A stretch of 64,000 nt of DNA from Fulvitalea axinellae (GTDB lineage: Bacteria > Bacteroidota > Bacteroidia > Cytophagales > Cyclobacteriaceae). Below are positions 19,170 through 28,397 of this stretch, in pieces (position 1 is the stretch's first letter; the number at the start of each line of letters is the position of its first letter). The translations under genes were made by a program, and so were the position numbers. The stretch lies in the NCBI RefSeq assembly GCF_036492835.1, contig NZ_AP025314.1, positions 372,001 to 436,000 of the forward strand. Reading direction: 5' to 3'. The notes beneath the pieces are model-generated. The model saw nothing but the letters and a program-made list of their open reading frames with translations, had not been told where the DNA came from and ran no database searches.

Positions 19170-19215
19170 GGCACGGTATGGTTCCCTTCTTTCTGAAAAA
19201 TTTTAAACAAGAACG

Positions 19216-19223
19216 CAAAGGTA
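19216..19223 (-). promoter_or_regulatory. -7 box TACCTTTG upstream of the pseudouridine synthase gene
   Basis: An exact TAnnTTTG element on the minus strand about 47 bases before the start codon. No good -33 element was found. Confidence 0.45.
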
Positions 19224-19282
19224 GGCAAATTGGTATGAAAATCCGCCGGAGGCTTCGCAAAAAGCACCTAATTACCGAAAAA

Positions 19283-19909
19283 TCAGGAGTCTACCTTCTC
19301 TCCGACCTCGTTGTCATTGTCAGGCGAAATGTCTTTTAGGGCCGGTAAGTCCTTGATGCTGTTTATCCCGAAATATTCCATAAACGCCGGGCTGGTGCCG
19401 TAGAGCAACGGCCGGCCCAATGCTTCGGATTTCCCTTTGATTTCGACCAATCCTTTTTCCAAAAGTGTCCTGACGGAATAGTCAGAATTCACGCCACGCA
19501 CACGCTCGATATCGGCTTTGGTAACCGGCTGTTTGTAAGCTATAATGGACAGGGTTTCGATAGCCGAGGGCGAGAGGCGTCTTTGCGAACGCTGTTTCGT
19601 CAGTACGTTGACCACGTGAGCATAGGCGGGTTTGGTCCGGAACTCGTAACCGCCGGCCACTTCCGCTATGGTAAACGGTTGCGGTCCTTCGTCGTAGCGT
19701 TTTTTGACCCTCCGGGCCGATTTTTTGACGGAGGAGAAGTCAACGTCGGATTCAAAGGCCTCTTCGAGGCACTTCTGGATATCTTTCGGGCTTATAGGAG
19801 AGGAGGCGCAGAAAATCAGCGCCTCCACGTAAGTGTCGATTTTTTCGGGGGCTTTCACTCGCTTAAGGCTTGGTCCGAGACAAATATAAAAAAATCCGGA
19901 CAAGCGCAT
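19283..19909 (-). CDS. scpB: Segregation and condensation protein B
   Basis: 208 residues. The two winged-helix domains of ScpB are visible, with EALIFCASSPISPKDIQKC near the N-terminus and the well-conserved LSPSAIETLSIIAYKQPVTK followed by IERVRGVNSDYSVRTLLEKG. ScpB bridges the kleisin ScpA and the SMC ATPase in chromosome condensation. The first 17 residues look unlike ScpB, and a GTG at about 19858 (before KAPEKIDTYVEALIF) may be the true start. It lies eight bases downstream of the DksA-like gene on the same strand, so the two are likely co-transcribed. Confidence 0.92.
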   Translation of the reverse strand: MRLSGFFYICLGPSLKRVKAPEKIDTYVEALIFCASSPISPKDIQKCLEEAFESDVDFSSVKKSARRVKKRYDEGPQPFTIAEVAGGYEFRTKPAYAHVVNVLTKQRSQRRLSPSAIETLSIIAYKQPVTKADIERVRGVNSDYSVRTLLEKGLVEIKGKSEALGRPLLYGTSPAFMEYFGINSIKDLPALKDISPDNDNEVGEKVDS

Positions 19910-19917
19910 CGGCGGGT

Positions 19918-20307
19918 TTAGCCCTGCTTTTTGAGCTTCGCCTCAATGGTGTGCATCGTGTGCGGTACGGCGCGCAGGCGCTCTTTCGGGATCAGCTTTC
20001 CGCTGTCCACGCAGATGCCGTAGGTGCCGTTTTTGATCCTTACCAGCGCGTCGTTCAGGTTTTTGATGAACTTCTGTTGGCGGGCGGCCAGCTGGTTCAG
20101 GCTTTCTTTTTCCGCTGTGTCGGCTCCGTCTTCCAATACCTTCACGTTTCCGGAGGAAGCTCCCGTGCCGTTGTCGATGCTGCGGTTCAGCGTAGATTTG
20201 ATGTAATTCAGTTCGTTGTAAGCGTTTTCCAGCTTATTTCTCAGAATTTCCTCGAACTCGTTAAGCTCTTCCCGAGAGTAACGGAGTTTCACTTCGGCCT
20301 TTTCCAT
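19918..20307 (-). CDS. DksA/TraR-like regulator lacking zinc cysteines
   Basis: 129 residues. An N-terminal coiled-coil hairpin (about 1-90) is followed by the C-terminal DksA/TraR signature YGICVDSGKLIPKERLRAVPH. In zinc-binding members the second, third and fourth ligands are Cys; here the second position is Ser (CVDSG) and the last two are absent, leaving a single Cys. This degenerate form occurs in Bacteroidota. Family members bind RNA polymerase through the secondary channel. It precedes scpB with an eight-base gap. Function as a DksA equivalent is inferred. Confidence 0.85.
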   Translation of the reverse strand: MEKAEVKLRYSREELNEFEEILRNKLENAYNELNYIKSTLNRSIDNGTGASSGNVKVLEDGADTAEKESLNQLAARQQKFIKNLNDALVRIKNGTYGICVDSGKLIPKERLRAVPHTMHTIEAKLKKQG

Positions 20308-20866
20308 GGCGACAGGTTAGGAGGTTTGACATCATTTTAATGGCGGATACTATAGATCACCTCAATCGTTTTCGTTTCCAACGACACTATCGTAAAAAAA
20401 TTGCACACGAAAAAAATTTGTAGAGGCAATAAGGTTCCGCCCTCATTCTCATCCACTTAAATAAAGGCCTAAGTTTAGGGCAAAAAAATCGGATAAAAAA
20501 ATTATATGTAGGAAAAAAGTTGACCTAGCGATACTGGATTATCTCTATTTTTTCTTTTTGAGAAGTTTTTTCGATAATCATTTCTGTAAACGATTAGTAT
20601 AGAGTTGGTTGTGTTTTTTTGGAGAAACTTGAACTCTAGAAATAGGGTCTTATGTTGTTTGTTTCATGTCGTATAGCGCGTTTCAGGAGCCTTTGGTTTG
20701 GCGGGTAGACAATGATGGAGGGTGATTTGTAATCTTTTCTGTATTCAATAATGTTATTGGGTGATTAAATATTTTGTGAATCTCTTGAAATGGAATAATC
20801 CCTTCTTATTTTCGGGTAAAATATAATTTTTATATTTTTTAATATTAATTAACCCAATCCTCAAAC
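20308..20866 (+). other. Long AT-rich intergenic region
   Basis: About 560 bases between divergent genes, much richer in A and T than the flanking genes, with many A- and T-runs. It must hold the promoters of the DksA-like gene and of the T9SS gene. No strict TAnnTTTG/TTTG pair, RNA gene or coding frame was found. Confidence 0.5.
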
Positions 20867-23593
20867 ATGAAAAAAGAATACGTTTTGAAGATCTGGCGCT
20901 ACGCTTTTGTGTTGACATTATTGTTGACGACATGGGTGAGAGCTTCCGCCACACATATCAGGGCGGGCGAGATTATAGCAGAAGTACTTGACTGTGATGG
21001 GTTGAAATACAAATTCACCATAATCGGCTATGCAGATACGGGATCTGATGTGCAGTTTGGAGGTAGCGTTTTGGATTTTGGAGATGGTACAGACCCTCTT
21101 GCTTTTGACTCTAGAGATTTTCAAGTGCGGGCAGGGTTGGGAGGTGAATTTGATCAGGTTGTGTTTGAAGTTGAGCATACCTTCCCATCACCGGGTGAGT
21201 ATTTGGTCTCTTTTAGAGAGTTTAACCGAAATGCTGGAGTGTTGAATATGATTAACTCAGTGGAGACGCCTTTTTATATCGAAACCAAAATACTGATTGA
21301 TCCTGTTGCGGGATGTAATAACTCGCCTCTCTTTTTATTTCCTCCGATTGAGAAGGGAATTGTGGGCTTGAAATTCACCCATAATCCAGTGGCTTGGGAT
21401 GCCGACGGGGATAGCTTGTCGTATGAGATTGTGATTAATAAACAATCTCGGAATAAGGAAGTGAACGGTTATCGATTTCCTAATGATCCTAAATTTGGCG
21501 GAAAGGTGGAAGGAGGCCAAGCTCTTGCTAAATATGAGATAGATCCTGTAACTGGCGATTTGGTCTGGAACTCTCCGGGCACGGCAGGTGAGTATAGTAT
21601 CGCTTTGAGGGTATATGAATGGCGACGACTTGCGGGAGAGTGGGTTCAGTTGGGTTTTGTAACTCGCGATATACAAATAATTGTAGAGGAAACGGCCAAT
21701 AGCGCTCCTGTAATACAGCAATTACCGGAAATGGAGATAGTGGCAGGAGAAACATTGAAAGTTACTGTTAAGTCAACTGACCCAGACGGGGATCCAATTA
21801 CAATGGGGGCATACGGAGAAATGTTTGAAGTGGAGGATGAAAGTGAGAGGCCTATTTTTTCGCCTAATGGTAAGGACCCGCAAATGCCTGCGGGACAAGC
21901 TACTTTGGAAATAGAATGGACTCCTTCGTGTTCTTTTATCAGGAAAGCGCCCTATAGTGTGTTGGTAAGGGCACATAATAATTCAAGTGCAAATAGAGGT
22001 TTCCAAGAAACTTGGAGTCTTTGGCAAATAAGAGTGGTAGCTCCGAAGCCGGATCTGATTTCTGCGGAGCGGATAGCAACTAAAGCGGTACGATTAAAAT
22101 GGGCCGATTATGTCAATCAGGTTAATTGCGAAGCGGACCAAGTGGAAGGGGCGATAGCCAAGATCTATAGAAAAATAGGAATGGAGGAAAGAGACGGAGT
22201 TCAATCTACGGGAGGTGCTCTTTTCGATTATAAACTTGTAGGCTCAACAGGGGCGAAGCAAGGGTATTTTGATGATAATCCAGAGTTGATATACGGGGCT
22301 ACTTACAAGTATCGGATGGTGCTGGAATTTGCGAACGAATATAGCGGGCAGACCGCACTGTCGGATCCAGTAACTGTAACCATAGACCCCGACAAACAAA
22401 CTGGAGAAACAGCGCCGGTACTAACAGCGGTGGAGGTCACGGAAACTGACGCTACGAACGGGCAGGTGAGTGTGTCTTGGATGGCCCCTTTTGAGGCTGA
22501 TCCGCAAATTTATCCCGAGCCGTATTCTTACGCCGTTTATCGTGGTGAGGAAGGGAAGGAGCCTGATGATTTTGTCAAAGTTGGTTCTGCCCAGAGCCTG
22601 ACTTTTGAAGACCGGGGTTTGGATACGAAATCGAAAAGCTACCGTTATTTTGTGTTGGCGGAGACGCCGGGCGGAAAGAAAACAGCTAAGAGTGGTGTCG
22701 GCCATACGCCTTGGTTGGAAAAAGTTGAACACCATACGTTTATCAAATTTCAGTGGAAGGCGCAGTCGCCTTGGCTTGCAGAGACTGCAACAGTTTATCG
22801 AGATAAAGTAGATGCTTCCGTTCCGGGCGCTTTTTTACCGATCGGGACGGTGAAAGCCGGGAACGAGTTTTTGGACAAGGGCGAGAAGGGTGGTTTATCT
22901 CTCGATGAAAATTACCGCTACTATGTAAAGCTGTCGGGTAGCTACGGAACACTGGGCTTGTTGGAACAAATGGCGAAATCGCAAATTATTGACGCAGGTC
23001 TTAGGCCTCCGTTGGATTGCCGACCACAGATTATATTTGTGCGCCCCGTGGTTTATGAGTCTAAGTTCTGGGAATATTCTGGGGAAAACCAGCTTGCGTG
23101 GCTTATACAAGGCGATGGCCAGTGTGACGGATTGACTTACGAGATCTATTTCCATCCAACCAGCTCTGTTACCGAAGAATTTGAGAGAGTAGGTAGTGCG
23201 GATATGCTGTCCTATACTCACTTTCGCTATGATAATAACTTAGGGTGTTATTATGTGATAGCCAAGTCGAGTGATGGGGGAGTCAGTAAGCATTCCGAGG
23301 TATGGTGTGTAACTGAAGATATGATATTAGGCTTGGAGAAAGAGCCCCAAAGCTTGATCAATCCGAATCCAGCTTCGGAACAGACAGAAATCTCATTTCC
23401 ATCAAAAGAGCGGGGGAAAGGATTTGAAGTATTGGTTTTTACCCTTTCGGGAAAATTCTTGGCGCAAGAAACAGGAGAAGTGAGAACGGTACCGTTTGTT
23501 TTGGACTTGGATGTGTTTGGAGCAGGCGTATATTTGGTGAAGTGGCGAGCGGGAGATTCGGCCGGGACCGAGCGTTTAGTGGTGAAAAACTAA
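20867..23593 (+). CDS. Large secreted protein with type IX secretion C-terminal sorting domain
   Basis: 908 residues. A signal peptide (about 1-28) leads to ATHIRAGEI, a start typical of Bacteroidota gliding and adhesion-type proteins. PKD-like and cadherin-like beta-sandwich domains follow (FGDGTDP near 70; DPDGDPITMGAYGEMFEV near 300), then fibronectin type III-like modules (about 390-730). The last 75 residues form a T9SS type A sorting domain: NPNPASEQTEISFP, VLVFTLSGKFL, GVYLVKW and ERLVVKN. The protein is exported to the surface or medium by the type IX system. Base composition is clearly more AT-rich than the neighbours. The exact role (adhesin or matrix protein) is not determined. A terminator follows. 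Confidence 0.88.
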   Translation: MKKEYVLKIWRYAFVLTLLLTTWVRASATHIRAGEIIAEVLDCDGLKYKFTIIGYADTGSDVQFGGSVLDFGDGTDPLAFDSRDFQVRAGLGGEFDQVVFEVEHTFPSPGEYLVSFREFNRNAGVLNMINSVETPFYIETKILIDPVAGCNNSPLFLFPPIEKGIVGLKFTHNPVAWDADGDSLSYEIVINKQSRNKEVNGYRFPNDPKFGGKVEGGQALAKYEIDPVTGDLVWNSPGTAGEYSIALRVYEWRRLAGEWVQLGFVTRDIQIIVEETANSAPVIQQLPEMEIVAGETLKVTVKSTDPDGDPITMGAYGEMFEVEDESERPIFSPNGKDPQMPAGQATLEIEWTPSCSFIRKAPYSVLVRAHNNSSANRGFQETWSLWQIRVVAPKPDLISAERIATKAVRLKWADYVNQVNCEADQVEGAIAKIYRKIGMEERDGVQSTGGALFDYKLVGSTGAKQGYFDDNPELIYGATYKYRMVLEFANEYSGQTALSDPVTVTIDPDKQTGETAPVLTAVEVTETDATNGQVSVSWMAPFEADPQIYPEPYSYAVYRGEEGKEPDDFVKVGSAQSLTFEDRGLDTKSKSYRYFVLAETPGGKKTAKSGVGHTPWLEKVEHHTFIKFQWKAQSPWLAETATVYRDKVDASVPGAFLPIGTVKAGNEFLDKGEKGGLSLDENYRYYVKLSGSYGTLGLLEQMAKSQIIDAGLRPPLDCRPQIIFVRPVVYESKFWEYSGENQLAWLIQGDGQCDGLTYEIYFHPTSSVTEEFERVGSADMLSYTHFRYDNNLGCYYVIAKSSDGGVSKHSEVWCVTEDMILGLEKEPQSLINPNPASEQTEISFPSKERGKGFEVLVFTLSGKFLAQETGEVRTVPFVLDLDVFGAGVYLVKWRAGDSAGTERLVVKN

Positions 23594-23615
23594 ACCAGAT
23601 TGATCGAAAAAATTC

Positions 23616-23655
23616 AAAACCGCCTTCGGTATTGCGTTACCCGAAGGCGGTTTTT
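23616..23655. terminator. Bidirectional terminator between the T9SS gene and trkH
   Basis: AAAACCGCCTTCGG/CCGAAGGCGGTTTT stem with an 11-base loop and T-tracts in both directions. It serves the convergent genes on both sides. Confidence 0.92.
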
Positions 23656-23659
23656 CTTT

Positions 23660-25123
23660 TTAGTAATCCTTCCAGAATGCCGGGGAAAGAATCACGAGTA
23701 CGGTGAACAGTTCCAGCCTTCCCAGTAGCATTAGGAACGACAGCAACCACTTTCCGGCCAGCGGGAGATGCGCAAAATTATCAACCGGGCCAACGCTTCC
23801 CACTCCCGGCCCGATATTGCCCAACGAAGTGGCTACGGCGCCGATGGCGGTCATAAAGTCTACACCGGTCATGGACATGAGGATTGACCCTACGGCGAAG
23901 ATGATAATGTAGACGATCATAAACGCCAAGACGTTAAATGTCGTTTCGTTGGAGATTGCCTTCCCGTCAATCCTTACAGGGATTACGCCTTGCGGGTGCA
24001 GTTGGCGTTTGAATTCCTGCAGGCTATTTTTAAAGAGGATAATATGCCTGATCACCTTTACGCCACCGGCGGTGGAACCCGCCGAAGCGCCGATAAACAT
24101 CAGTACGAAGAAAATCAGGGTGACAAAGGGCATCCAGGCCGTGTAATCGGCGGAAACGTAGCCTGTGGTGGTCACGATGGAAACTACTTGGAACAGTGCG
24201 TCGCGGAAGGAGCGTTCGGCTCCGTGGCCCGAAACAGCCAGTACGACCGTCGCCACAATCAAAGTGGCCACAATGGTCATGAGGCTGTAGAAGCGGAATT
24301 CTTCGTTATTCCATATTTTCTTGAAACGGCCTTTGAACAGCATGTAGGTCATCGAAAAATTGGTTCCTGCCAGAAACATGAACACGATGAGGACATACTG
24401 AAGATAGGCGTTGTCGTAAAAGGCGATACTGTCTTGTTTGGTCGAAAAACCGCCTGTAGCCATGGTGGTAAGGCTGTGATTGAATGCCTCGACAAACGAC
24501 ATTCCGCCGAACATCAACAAAACAACCTCCATTGCGGTAAGGCCAGCGTAAATGATCCAAAGCCTTTTGGCGGTATCCGCAATTCTGGGTTTGAGTTTGT
24601 CTGGGCTTAAGCCCGGTGATTCGGCCGAGAACAGCCGGATGCCGCCCATGCCCAGAATAGGCATGATAGCTACCGTCAGCACAATGATTCCCATACCGCC
24701 GATCCATTGCGTCATACTCCGCCAAGTAAGAATTCCCATAGGAAGCTCTTCAATGTTGTTGAGTATGGAGGCGCCGGTGGTGGTGTAGCCTGAGACGGTT
24801 TCGAAAAAGGCGTTGGTAAAGCTTGGGATGGCCCCGCTGAACAGGTAAGGCAATGTGGCGAACAGCGACATAAACAGCCAGCCGAAAGTCACGATGATAT
24901 AACCGTCACGTTTTTTGAGATGTGACTTGTGGCCTCTTGTCGGGAAAAATCCCCCTGCGCCTACCGCAATCGTAATAAGGCCGGATATGAGAAGTTCTAT
25001 CCAAGAATTTTGCCCTTCGAGGTCATAGGCGAAGGCAAAAGGCAAACAAAGCAGCATAAAGCCACCGTTGATCATCAGCAACAGGCCGAGGATGTGGAGG
25101 ATGATTTTGTAGTTGAGTTTCAT
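23660..25123 (-). CDS. trkH: TrkH-type potassium uptake protein
   Basis: 487 residues, normal TrkH length, with paired membrane helices. Pore-loop glycines: GYTTTGASI, TMATGGFSTK, TTTGYVSADY and SLGNIGPGVGS. The TrkH-specific GGMGIIVLTVAIMPILG follows the first pore. It forms the potassium-conducting subunit in the inner membrane and needs TrkA for gating. The trkA gene lies upstream on the same strand, 116 bases away, so the two form the classic trkA-trkH unit. Confidence 0.94.
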   Translation of the reverse strand: MKLNYKIILHILGLLLMINGGFMLLCLPFAFAYDLEGQNSWIELLISGLITIAVGAGGFFPTRGHKSHLKKRDGYIIVTFGWLFMSLFATLPYLFSGAIPSFTNAFFETVSGYTTTGASILNNIEELPMGILTWRSMTQWIGGMGIIVLTVAIMPILGMGGIRLFSAESPGLSPDKLKPRIADTAKRLWIIYAGLTAMEVVLLMFGGMSFVEAFNHSLTTMATGGFSTKQDSIAFYDNAYLQYVLIVFMFLAGTNFSMTYMLFKGRFKKIWNNEEFRFYSLMTIVATLIVATVVLAVSGHGAERSFRDALFQVVSIVTTTGYVSADYTAWMPFVTLIFFVLMFIGASAGSTAGGVKVIRHIILFKNSLQEFKRQLHPQGVIPVRIDGKAISNETTFNVLAFMIVYIIIFAVGSILMSMTGVDFMTAIGAVATSLGNIGPGVGSVGPVDNFAHLPLAGKWLLSFLMLLGRLELFTVLVILSPAFWKDY

Positions 25124-25239
25124 GTCAGCGTCAAATGACGTCGGCTAAATAAAGGTCTTTCCATTCAAAATATTCTTCCGGCTCATCAAGCGGGTGTTAT
25201 TCGTCCCGTTTTGCCGGAGGTTTTTCAAAGTGTTGATCT

Positions 25240-26577
25240 TTAAAAAAACTTCTCCACTTCTTTGATTACGCCCAGTTCGCAAAGCAATACTACGCGGTCG
25301 TTGGGTTGGAAGGTGAAATCTCCGGTAGTGGTTTTTCCTTCCCCTTTCCTGATTACGCCTCCGACTACGGCCCCTTGGGGGAAATCCAGATCGCGGAGTG
25401 TTTGGAAACAGATAGCGGAATCGTCACGCACCTCGAATTCCACCACTTCGGCCTCGAGGCCGTGGATTCCGGCTACGGATACGATTTTTCCTTGCCTTAC
25501 GTAGCGTGAAATGAAATTGGCGGCGATCAGCTTTTTGTTGATCATCGTATCGACGCCGATCTGTTGCGAGAGGTGTATGTAATCCAGATTCTCGACCATG
25601 GCGATCGTTTTGGGAACACCGTGTTTTTTCGCCATTAGGCATGAGATGATGTTTGTCTCAGAGTTGCCCGTTACGGCCACAAATGCGTCTACGTCCTCGA
25701 TGCCTTCGGCTTCCAGAAGTTCAACATCGTTGGCGTCGCCGTGGATTACCAGAGTGTTGGAGAGTTGTTCGGCCAGCTTGGCACATTTTTCCCGGCTTTT
25801 TTCTATGATTTTTACCCGGTGAACCTTCTCCATTTTCAGGGCGGCGTTGAGTCCCGTCCGGCTTCCGCCCATGATCATGATATTGCGGATGCGGCACCTT
25901 GCCCGTTTTTTCATGGAATACACACGGTCCACGCCAGTGGGCTCGGCTACGAAGTAAACGAGGTCGTTGGTTTCGATTTTGGTGTCGCCGTGCGGGATTA
26001 TCGTCTTGTTGTCGCGGAGGATCGCCACAATTATGTAATCCTTGTCTGGGTTTAGCGAGGCGGTCTCTTTCAGGGTTTTCCCTTCCAGCACATCGCCTTC
26101 TTCCACTTTAATTCCCACAAGTGAAAGTATTCCCCTGTCGAATTCGAAAGTCTCTGTTAGTGACGCTTCGCGGAGCAAACGCTTGATTTCCCTTGCGGCA
26201 AGGGTTGCGGGGCATATTAGGGAGTCGATTCCCAAGGATCTGAAGTCCAGTTTTTCTTCTGATCCCAGAAATTCCGTGTTGCTGATTCTGGAAATGGTAC
26301 GCTGGGCGCCGAGTTTTTTTCCGATCATGGCCGTGGCCAAGTTGGTCTCTTCGGCTGGCGTGACGCAGATCAGCAGGTCGGTTTTGTCTATGAATGCCTC
26401 TTTCAGGATTTGGAAAGAGGTGGAGTTGCCGTGTACCGTAGCCACGTCGAGGTGATTGGCCACGTATTGCAGACGTTCTTCGTCCGTATCGATTAGCACT
26501 ATATCGTGTTGCTCCTGAGCCAGCTGTTTGGCCAAGTAGTAGCCGACGTTTCCGGCTCCCGCGATGATGATATGCAT
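25240..26577 (-). CDS. trkA: TrkA potassium channel regulatory protein
   Basis: 445 residues with two tandem RCK units. The first starts MHIIIAGAGNVGYYLAKQLA, a Rossmann NAD-binding motif, with DTDEERL at the end of the second strand. The second starts at about 230 with IMIMGGSRTGLNAALKME. TrkA_C domains follow each unit. It binds NAD(H) or ATP at the cytoplasmic face and gates TrkH. It is upstream of trkH on the same strand. The 190 bases beyond its start codon hold no gene. Confidence 0.94.
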   Translation of the reverse strand: MHIIIAGAGNVGYYLAKQLAQEQHDIVLIDTDEERLQYVANHLDVATVHGNSTSFQILKEAFIDKTDLLICVTPAEETNLATAMIGKKLGAQRTISRISNTEFLGSEEKLDFRSLGIDSLICPATLAAREIKRLLREASLTETFEFDRGILSLVGIKVEEGDVLEGKTLKETASLNPDKDYIIVAILRDNKTIIPHGDTKIETNDLVYFVAEPTGVDRVYSMKKRARCRIRNIMIMGGSRTGLNAALKMEKVHRVKIIEKSREKCAKLAEQLSNTLVIHGDANDVELLEAEGIEDVDAFVAVTGNSETNIISCLMAKKHGVPKTIAMVENLDYIHLSQQIGVDTMINKKLIAANFISRYVRQGKIVSVAGIHGLEAEVVEFEVRDDSAICFQTLRDLDFPQGAVVGGVIRKGEGKTTTGDFTFQPNDRVVLLCELGVIKEVEKFF

Positions 26578-26765
26578 AACGTTCGCTTCGTTTTTTAAAC
26601 GAGTGTGAGGGGTCCTTTTCCGCGATTTTCGCCTTTTAGGGTCCCTGTTGTTACCAAAGAGGACAATTTATGCTTATTTGGCGGGATAGAAAACAGGAAG
26701 CTCCAAAAATAAAGGAAGACGGCAAACAGAAGCGGGTTTTCTTTGCGAAGACATGCGGACTTATA

Positions 26766-27053
26766 TCAGTCCACTTCCTCAAAATCCACATACTCACCGC
26801 CCTTGAAGCTCCCCGGTTTGTATTTGCCACGTTCCTTTTTGGGGACATTGTCCACGTGTATTTCTCCTTCCTTGGCTGTTGGCCTACGCTGGCTGGCAAA
26901 CGGGTCAGTTCCGCCAAACGAATAGCCTTGCTTTTGGGCTTTTTTGATTTGTCGTCCCAAAAAGGCCTTGAGTAAAATCCGGAGGATGACTCCGCCGAAT
27001 TTTCTGAACAATAAAAATATAGCCAACAGGATAAGAAAAACTTTCACTCCCAT
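26766..27053 (-). CDS. DUF4834-family small membrane protein
   Basis: 95 residues from the ATG at 27053. A TTG further out (27080) is in frame but overlaps the -7 box and is unlikely. One N-terminal membrane helix (MGVKVFLILLAIFLLFRKFGG) is followed by a basic, Gly/Lys-rich cytoplasmic tail ending GGEYVDFEEVD, the mark of DUF4834 proteins in Bacteroidota. Function unknown. Single gene. Confidence 0.75.
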   Translation of the reverse strand: MGVKVFLILLAIFLLFRKFGGVILRILLKAFLGRQIKKAQKQGYSFGGTDPFASQRRPTAKEGEIHVDNVPKKERGKYKPGSFKGGEYVDFEEVD

Positions 27054-27077
27054 AACAATCTGGTTTGTTAATAATGT

Positions 27078-27085
27078 CAAACGTA
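27078..27085 (-). promoter_or_regulatory. -7 box TACGTTTG for the DUF4834 gene
   Basis: Exact TAnnTTTG on the minus strand, 25 bases before the chosen ATG. It supports the shorter start. No clear -33 element. Confidence 0.5.
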
Positions 27086-27286
27086 AGTCCGCCCGCTGTT
27101 CTTATTGGAGGCGGAACTTGGGTTTTCGCATGTCATATAACGCTGGAAGGCGATATGTCTTGTCTATTTATCTGAAAAACCCTACGACAAAATTACGCAT
27201 AAACGGGGGAAAAGTTTGTTCCGAATATGGAATAAGGTTGTGTCCTTTGTTAGAGCTGTTTTACTTGTGGCTTTTTCCGGAAAAAT

Positions 27287-27979
27287 TTAAACCCGCTCCA
27301 TCTTTTTCATTTTCTGTATTCTTTGGGTTAGGTCGGAATAAAGCTCTGTTCCTATCAATACCTCCAGAATCAAAATCGTGAAAAATGCGGGGAGAATAAT
27401 CTGGAAAGCGGGATAAGCCAAGGCATGATCCGGGTTTTTGAATAATCCGGGAAAGAAGTTCCAAGCTTGAAGCCAAATTTGGATCAAGACGAACATAGGT
27501 GCGTTTATCAAGCCGTGGTAAATTACGGCAGCCGTATACTTTTTGCTTAGCCGAGTTATGTTGGTTCGGAAAAGCGAAACAATAAAGAACAGAAACAATG
27601 AAGTGCCAAGACCATAAAACACCCACTCAAACAATATGGGTTGACGAAAAAGGAAATAGAGCGAGATGAAAATGACATAGCCGAAACCGTACTTCTCCAT
27701 ACCGAAATAAGCCTTCAGCAAAGAGCCGATTTTCCGGAGCATTTTGGCTTGAGCGCTTTTTACGAAAGCTTCTTCCATCTCAGAAAATCCCATAACCCCA
27801 AAAGTGGCGTGGGTTTCCTTTACCGCTTTGTCAAAATCGAGTTCTGGATTAGCCTCAAGTTTTTCCTCTACAGAACTCGCTACATGATCGATGATCTCGT
27901 CTTGCAGGTCAATCTGCGTAAACCCCCGGGACGATATGAATCGCCTGATTTTCTGTATTTGTTCGTCGGTTAATGTCAT
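27287..27979 (-). CDS. Membrane protein with N-terminal helical (permease-prefix-like) domain
   Basis: 230 residues. The first 75 residues form a soluble helical domain (LTDEQIQKIRRFISSRG, DLQDEIIDHVASSVEEKL) resembling the HAAS/permease-prefix domains found next to PadR regulators. Four membrane helices follow (about 100-215). It starts 17 bases after the PadR stop on the same strand, an arrangement well known for PadR regulators and their target membrane proteins. Function unknown; a role in envelope stress or transport under PadR control is inferred from context only. The 200 bases after its stop hold no gene or evident terminator. Confidence 0.75.
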   Translation of the reverse strand: MTLTDEQIQKIRRFISSRGFTQIDLQDEIIDHVASSVEEKLEANPELDFDKAVKETHATFGVMGFSEMEEAFVKSAQAKMLRKIGSLLKAYFGMEKYGFGYVIFISLYFLFRQPILFEWVFYGLGTSLFLFFIVSLFRTNITRLSKKYTAAVIYHGLINAPMFVLIQIWLQAWNFFPGLFKNPDHALAYPAFQIILPAFFTILILEVLIGTELYSDLTQRIQKMKKMERV

Positions 27980-27996
27980 GGTTCAGGGCGTGAAAT

Positions 27997-28329
27997 TTAG
28001 GCGGTGCCTAGGTTCAATATTCTGTTCAGGTTTGTGATAAACGCTTCCATGTCACTTACCCGGCTTGTTACTTCGGCGGTTCCTTCCTTTGTGAGCGAGT
28101 AATATTTTCTGGTGCGGTTACCGACTTTTCTGGTTTTGGTGGTCAAAAGCCCGTCGGCTTCCAGCTTGTGCAAAGACGGGTATAGGGCTCCTTCCGTGAT
28201 CTTGAATTCGCCATCCGTGATTTCCTTTACCTTTTGGGTAATCTCATAACCGTACATCTCTTCCTTATCCTCCAACAGCTTCAGGATAATAGTGGACAGG
28301 CTTCCTTTTATCAGCTTGTTTGCGCTCAT
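27997..28329 (-). CDS. PadR-family transcriptional regulator
   Basis: 110 residues, the short PadR subfamily-2 type. The winged helix carries the signature SLSTIILKLLEDKEEMYGYEI, then ITEGALYPSLHKLEADGLL and the wing KVGNRTRKYYSLTKEG. The C-terminal helix is the dimerisation segment. PadR proteins are usually repressors of adjacent genes. A 36-bp near-perfect palindrome 33 bases before its start codon is the obvious operator, so autoregulation of the padR-membrane protein operon is likely. The inducing ligand is not known. Confidence 0.92.
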   Translation of the reverse strand: MSANKLIKGSLSTIILKLLEDKEEMYGYEITQKVKEITDGEFKITEGALYPSLHKLEADGLLTTKTRKVGNRTRKYYSLTKEGTAEVTSRVSDMEAFITNLNRILNLGTA

Positions 28330-28361
28330 CTTCCAGTTACGTTTTACTATTTGATCGCATT

Positions 28362-28397
28362 ATACATAATTTTCTTATGCATAAGGAAATTATGTAT
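28362..28397. promoter_or_regulatory. 36-bp palindrome, probable PadR operator
   Basis: The half-sites start ATACATAATTT and end AAATTATGTAT, around a central TTATGCATAA. Only one of 18 pairs is mismatched. The outer ATACAT/ATGTAT arms match the ATGT/ACAT half-sites known for PadR regulators. It lies between padR and the divergent GH13 gene. The rest of the region to 28669 (about 270 bases) holds no gene. Confidence 0.8.

Noticed and set aside
17838..19196. Open frame of 452 codons opposite the pseudouridine synthase
   Set aside because: It is the complement of an Arg-rich repetitive region; the Val/Ala/Phe-rich product is an artefact of that composition.
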